From: Pseudomonadota bacterium
GTDB taxonomy: Bacteria > Pseudomonadota > Alphaproteobacteria > Sphingomonadales > Sphingomonadaceae
Direction of reading: 5' to 3'
Length of the DNA stretch: 64,000 nucleotides
Assembly (NCBI GenBank): GCA_023458055.1
Contig: JAEXAW010000078.1
Coordinates: 62,001-126,000, forward strand
Shown here: positions 61,043 through 64,000 of the stretch, in pieces
Position numbering within the stretch: the stretch's first letter is position 1
Layout of the letters: each line of letters begins with the position of its first letter
The notes under the pieces: generated by a model
The model's input: the letters and a program-made list of their open reading frames with translations, nothing else
Told to the model about the DNA's origin: nothing
The model's database searches: none
Program-made: the position numbers and the translations under genes

Positions 61043-62869
61043 CTAGCCTTCATCCCCCATCTTGAGCGCGGCAATAAACGCCTCCTGCGGGATCTGGACA
61101 TTGCCATATTCGCGCATCCGGGCCTTGCCCTTTTTCTGTTTTTCCAGGAGCTTCTTTTTGCGCGTGATGTCGCCGCCATAGCATTTGGCGGTCACGTCCT
61201 TGCGCAAGGCGGCGATGGTTTCGCGGGCGATGACCTTGCCGCCAATCGCGGCCTGCACCGGAATCTTGAACAAATGGCGCGGGATGAGATCCTTCAGCCG
61301 CTCGCACATATGCCGTCCGCGCGCCTCGGCAACCGAGCGGTGGACGATCATCGACAGCGCATCGACCGGCTCGTTGTTGACGAGGATGCTCATCTTGACG
61401 AGATCACCTTCGCGCAGGCCGATCTGTTCATAATCGAAGCTCGCATAGCCGCGGCTGATCGATTTCAGGCGATCATAAAAATCGAATACCACTTCGTTCA
61501 AGGGCAGTTCGTACTGCACTTGCGCGCGGCCGCCGACATAGGTGAGCCCGGTCTGGATGCCGCGCCGGTCCTGACAAAGTTTGAGGATCGAGCCCAGATA
61601 TTCGTCCGGCGTATAGATGGTCGCGCTGATCCACGGTTCATCAATCTGTTCGATGCGGCTGGGATCAGGATAGTCCGCCGGATTATGCAGCATGATCTCG
61701 CGCGCATCCTCGGTCTTCGATTTCCTGAGCTGGATGCGGTAAACGACCGACGGCGCCGTCGTGATCAGGTCCAGATCATATTCGCGGCTGAGGCGCTCCT
61801 GGATGATTTCCAGGTGCAGCAGCCCCAGGAAGCCACAGCGGAAGCCGAAGCCCAAGGCCGCGCTCGATTCCATCTCGAAGCTGAACGAGGCATCATTCAG
61901 CCGCAGCTTGGAAATCGATTCGCGCAGCTTTTCAAAATCTGCCGCATCGACCGGGAACAGACCGCAGAACACCACCGGCTGCACTTCCTTAAATCCGGGC
62001 AGCGGTTCTTTGGCCGGGTTCTTGACCGTGGTGATGGTGTCACCGACGCGGGTTTGTGAGATGTCCTTGATCTGCGCGGTGATGAAGCCGATCTCGCCGG
62101 GGCCGAGTTCGGACAATTGCTCGATCTTGGGACGGAAACAACCGACACGGTCGATCAGATGTTCGGTGCCCCCTTGCATGAACTTGACGTTCAGGCCCTT
62201 TTTGATGACGCCATTGATCACGCGCACCAGAATGACCACGCCGAGATAGGGGTCGTACCATGAATCAACCAGCATCGCTTCGAGCGGCGCATCCCGGTCG
62301 CCCTTGGGCGCGGGGATTTTTTGGACGACCTGTTCGAGGATATCCTCGATCCCGATCCCCGACTTGGCCGAGGCGAGCACCGCCTCCGACGCATCCAGGC
62401 CGATCACTTCTTCGATTTCCGCTTTGACCTTTTCGGGTTCGGCAGCGGGAAGGTCGATCTTGTTGATCACCGGTAGAATTTCGTGATCATGCTCGATCGA
62501 CTGATAGACATTGGCGAGCGTCTGCGCTTCCACGCCTTGCGCGGCGTCCACCACCAACAACGCGCCTTCACACGCGGCGAGGCTGCGGCTCACCTCATAG
62601 GCAAAGTCGACATGGCCCGGCGTGTCCATGAGGTTGAGTTCATAGGTTTTACCGTCCTTGGCCTTATAATCGAGCCGCACGGTCTGCGCCTTGATCGTGA
62701 TGCCGCGCTCTTTTTCGATGTCCATATTGTCGAGGACTTGCTGCGCGCCCGTCATCTCGCGGTCGGAAAGCCCGCCGGTATGCTGGATCAAACGGTCCGC
62801 AAGCGTCGACTTGCCATGGTCGATATGCGCGATAATCGAAAAATTACGAATGAGGCTAAGGTCTGTCAT
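61043..62869 (-). CDS. lepA: Elongation factor 4 (LepA)
   Basis: Ribosome-associated GTPase of 608 residues. The ATG at 62869 gives MTDLSLIRNFSIIAHIDHGKS, with G1 AHIDHGKST; two codons upstream are non-ATG starts. G3 DTPGHVDF and G4 NKIDLP are visible. The LepA C-terminal unique domain carries KARMREYGNVQIPQEAFIAAL. It is on the minus strand behind the NadR-like gene, with a hairpin between. Confidence 0.96.
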   Translation of the reverse strand: MTDLSLIRNFSIIAHIDHGKSTLADRLIQHTGGLSDREMTGAQQVLDNMDIEKERGITIKAQTVRLDYKAKDGKTYELNLMDTPGHVDFAYEVSRSLAACEGALLVVDAAQGVEAQTLANVYQSIEHDHEILPVINKIDLPAAEPEKVKAEIEEVIGLDASEAVLASAKSGIGIEDILEQVVQKIPAPKGDRDAPLEAMLVDSWYDPYLGVVILVRVINGVIKKGLNVKFMQGGTEHLIDRVGCFRPKIEQLSELGPGEIGFITAQIKDISQTRVGDTITTVKNPAKEPLPGFKEVQPVVFCGLFPVDAADFEKLRESISKLRLNDASFSFEMESSAALGFGFRCGFLGLLHLEIIQERLSREYDLDLITTAPSVVYRIQLRKSKTEDAREIMLHNPADYPDPSRIEQIDEPWISATIYTPDEYLGSILKLCQDRRGIQTGLTYVGGRAQVQYELPLNEVVFDFYDRLKSISRGYASFDYEQIGLREGDLVKMSILVNNEPVDALSMIVHRSVAEARGRHMCERLKDLIPRHLFKIPVQAAIGGKVIARETIAALRKDVTAKCYGGDITRKKKLLEKQKKGKARMREYGNVQIPQEAFIAALKMGDEG

Positions 62870-62883
62870 CAACAATCACAAAA

Positions 62884-62915
62884 GCTAAAGCGGGCGAACC
62901 TTGAGGGCCCGCCCG
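62884..62915 (-). terminator. Hairpin between the nadR-like gene and lepA
   Basis: Read on the minus strand, GCGGGC pairs with GCCCGC, followed by TTTAGCTTTT. It lies about 70 bases past the NadR-like stop and just before lepA, so it probably separates the two transcripts. The T run is interrupted. Confidence 0.5.
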
Positions 62916-62987
62916 ATAAAAGAATAGCGCGCCCGATAGCAGGCAATGGGCGGGCTGTCACCCGCTCGATTATGTCCGGATTTCGGC

Positions 62988-63518
62988 TTAGGCGAGCCCG
63001 CGCAACTTGAGCAGCTTTTCAACGATTTCAATCGCGCGTTGCTTGCGCGTATCACCATTACCGCAAATCACCACATAGGGGACTTGCCGCCGGTCCAGTT
63101 CGGCGGTGGACAGCAGCTGAAAGCGGGCGCGCTCCTCTTCGGAGGCATGGACGCGCAGACCATCATCGACCCATTCCAGGTCATTATTCATCAACAGATA
63201 GAGATCACCGATATTGGTGAAAGCGTCGAGTTCCGGGTTACGCACGCCGAACATCATCATCTGCCAGGCGGCCGTCATCAGCGGATCGGTGTCGGAAAAC
63301 AGGAGCGTGTCCGCTTCCTTGCGTGTCTCCACGGTCAATTCCTCATGCCCGTGCATGATACGCACTAGGTCGTGCGGGGTGAGGTCGGTGCCATAGGCTT
63401 CGCAATAGGTGCGGCCATATTCGGGCACGAAGGGCGCATTGAAATGCGCCGCCAATTGCCGCGTCAGGGTGGATTTCCCGGTGCTTTCTGCACCATGCAA
63501 CACAATATTCAGTGAAAT
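62988..63518 (-). CDS. NadR-like nicotinamide-nucleotide/ribosylnicotinamide kinase-type ATPase
   Basis: A P-loop protein of about 172-176 residues with HGAESTGKSTLTRQL near the N-terminus, PEYGRTYCEAYG and DTDPLMTAAWQ, which match the NadR ribosylnicotinamide kinase domain. A normal start is missing: the in-frame GTG at 63503 would leave only MLHGAES before the P-loop, while ATT (63518) or CTG (63512), just after GGGGGAGAG, give a more usual length. The start given is the ATT, so it is uncertain. The stop of pnuC overlaps it, suggesting one NAD-salvage operon. Confidence 0.78.
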   Translation of the reverse strand: MSLNIVLHGAESTGKSTLTRQLAAHFNAPFVPEYGRTYCEAYGTDLTPHDLVRIMHGHEELTVETRKEADTLLFSDTDPLMTAAWQMMMFGVRNPELDAFTNIGDLYLLMNNDLEWVDDGLRVHASEEERARFQLLSTAELDRRQVPYVVICGNGDTRKQRAIEIVEKLLKLRGLA

Positions 63519-64000
63519 GGCGCACTCTCCCCCTTTATCTGTTGCTGCCGATAATTACGCGCCCATTGGTAAAGCCCGAGTCCGGATAGAAACAGGAATA
63601 TGACATAAAGGCCCGCAGTCAATTGTAGCCCTTTAGTCCAGTAAAGCCCGATAGCAAGCAGATCGACGATAATCCACAGCACCCAATTTTCGAGATACCG
63701 CCGGGCCAGCAATAACTGCGCTACCACGCTGGTCATTGCGATGGTGCCATCCCAATAGGGATAATGCGCATCGGTATAGCGCGCCATCATCGTGCCCCAT
63801 GCGATACCGAGCGCGATAATCCCGCCGAGGATTGCAAGCTGATGGGGCTTTGTCATACGCAGCAGCGGGATAAGTTTATCATCGGTACCCTGCGCAGCAT
63901 TGGCCCAATTCCACCAGCCATAAATTTGCACGACGAAGAAGAAAATCTGCAGAAGCGCGTCGCTGTAAAGCTTGGCACCATAGAAAATCCACGCATAGAG
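63509..64000 (-). CDS. pnuC: Nicotinamide riboside transporter PnuC (5' part outside window)
   Basis: The frame is open to the window end, so the start is not included. The visible 163 residues contain YGWWNW, the PnuC signature region, and several membrane helices (for example NWVLWIIVDLLAIGLYW and AGLYVIFLFLSGLGLYQW). It imports nicotinamide riboside, and its position directly upstream of a NadR-like kinase fits a salvage pathway: import, then phosphorylation. Confidence 0.88.
   Translation of the reverse strand, partial: LYAWIFYGAKLYSDALLQIFFFVVQIYGWWNWANAAQGTDDKLIPLLRMTKPHQLAILGGIIALGIAWGTMMARYTDAHYPYWDGTIAMTSVVAQLLLARRYLENWVLWIIVDLLAIGLYWTKGLQLTAGLYVIFLFLSGLGLYQWARNYRQQQIKGESAPFH

Overview
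The window is bacterial chromosome from an alphaproteobacterium, most likely a sphingomonad (Sphingomonadales). This rests on protein character and on gene order (rimP-nusA-ylxR-infB ... rbfA ... truB-rpsO-pnp, and bamD-recN-ligA), plus GC-rich coding sequence. Genus and species cannot be fixed from sequence alone.

Layout. 1-6.5 kb: the 3' end of a winged-helix response regulator, a 1540-residue extracellular nuclease with RTX repeats (predicted type I secretion substrate), and a PBP4-type DD-peptidase. 6.5-23.6 kb: a nearly complete non-flagellar type III secretion system in two divergent operons. The minus-strand operon reads sctU, a fliO-like gene, sctQ, sctR, sctS, sctT and a LuxR-type regulator. 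The plus-strand operon reads lytic transglycosylase, sctV, sctC, sctD, needle candidate, sctI, sctJ, sctK-like, sctL, sctN, sctO, sctP. A secretin and a SctD are present, while flagellin, hook, rod and motor genes are absent, so this is an injectisome. The fliO-like gene inside it is unexpected.

23.7-34.7 kb: a block of candidate secreted proteins. It holds a DUF1521 (metal-induced self-cleavage, NopE1-like) protein, a LysM/lysozyme/L,D-transpeptidase-like protein with a lipoprotein gene downstream, a small Gly/Ser-rich protein, a second DUF1521 protein that has lost its cleavage motif, an ankyrin protein, a lipase with a long (X-Leu-Pro)n tract, and a pentapeptide/LprI-like protein. Four copies of a 17-bp near-palindrome (consensus about CTMANCGAWTCGNTKAG) lie upstream of four of these genes and were not seen elsewhere in the window by eye, which suggests an effector regulon. 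A tRNA-Gly gene lies at the right edge of this region.

35-50 kb: a sugar dehydrogenase-like lipoprotein, then the transcription/translation cluster rimP-nusA-ylxR-infB. This is followed by accessory genes (thioesterase, VOC protein, RelE/Xre toxin-antitoxin pair with its own palindrome), rbfA, tdk, an acetyltransferase, a membrane protease, truB, rpsO and pnp. 50-64 kb: DJ-1/PfpI protein, cyclophilin, two small unknown genes, bamD, recN, a low-GC two-gene cassette (nuclease-like protein plus a decayed LigA-Ia domain), ligA, sterol desaturase-like, a frameshifted DUF413-like gene, DUF2459, phhA, lepA, NadR-like kinase and pnuC (cut by the window end).

A second theme is palindromic repeats inside genes. 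ligA carries two copies of a ~138-bp element and truB one copy of a different ~148-bp element. All are in frame, and the host proteins otherwise look intact, as in the Rickettsia palindromic elements. The N-terminus of the LuxR-type regulator may be a third case.
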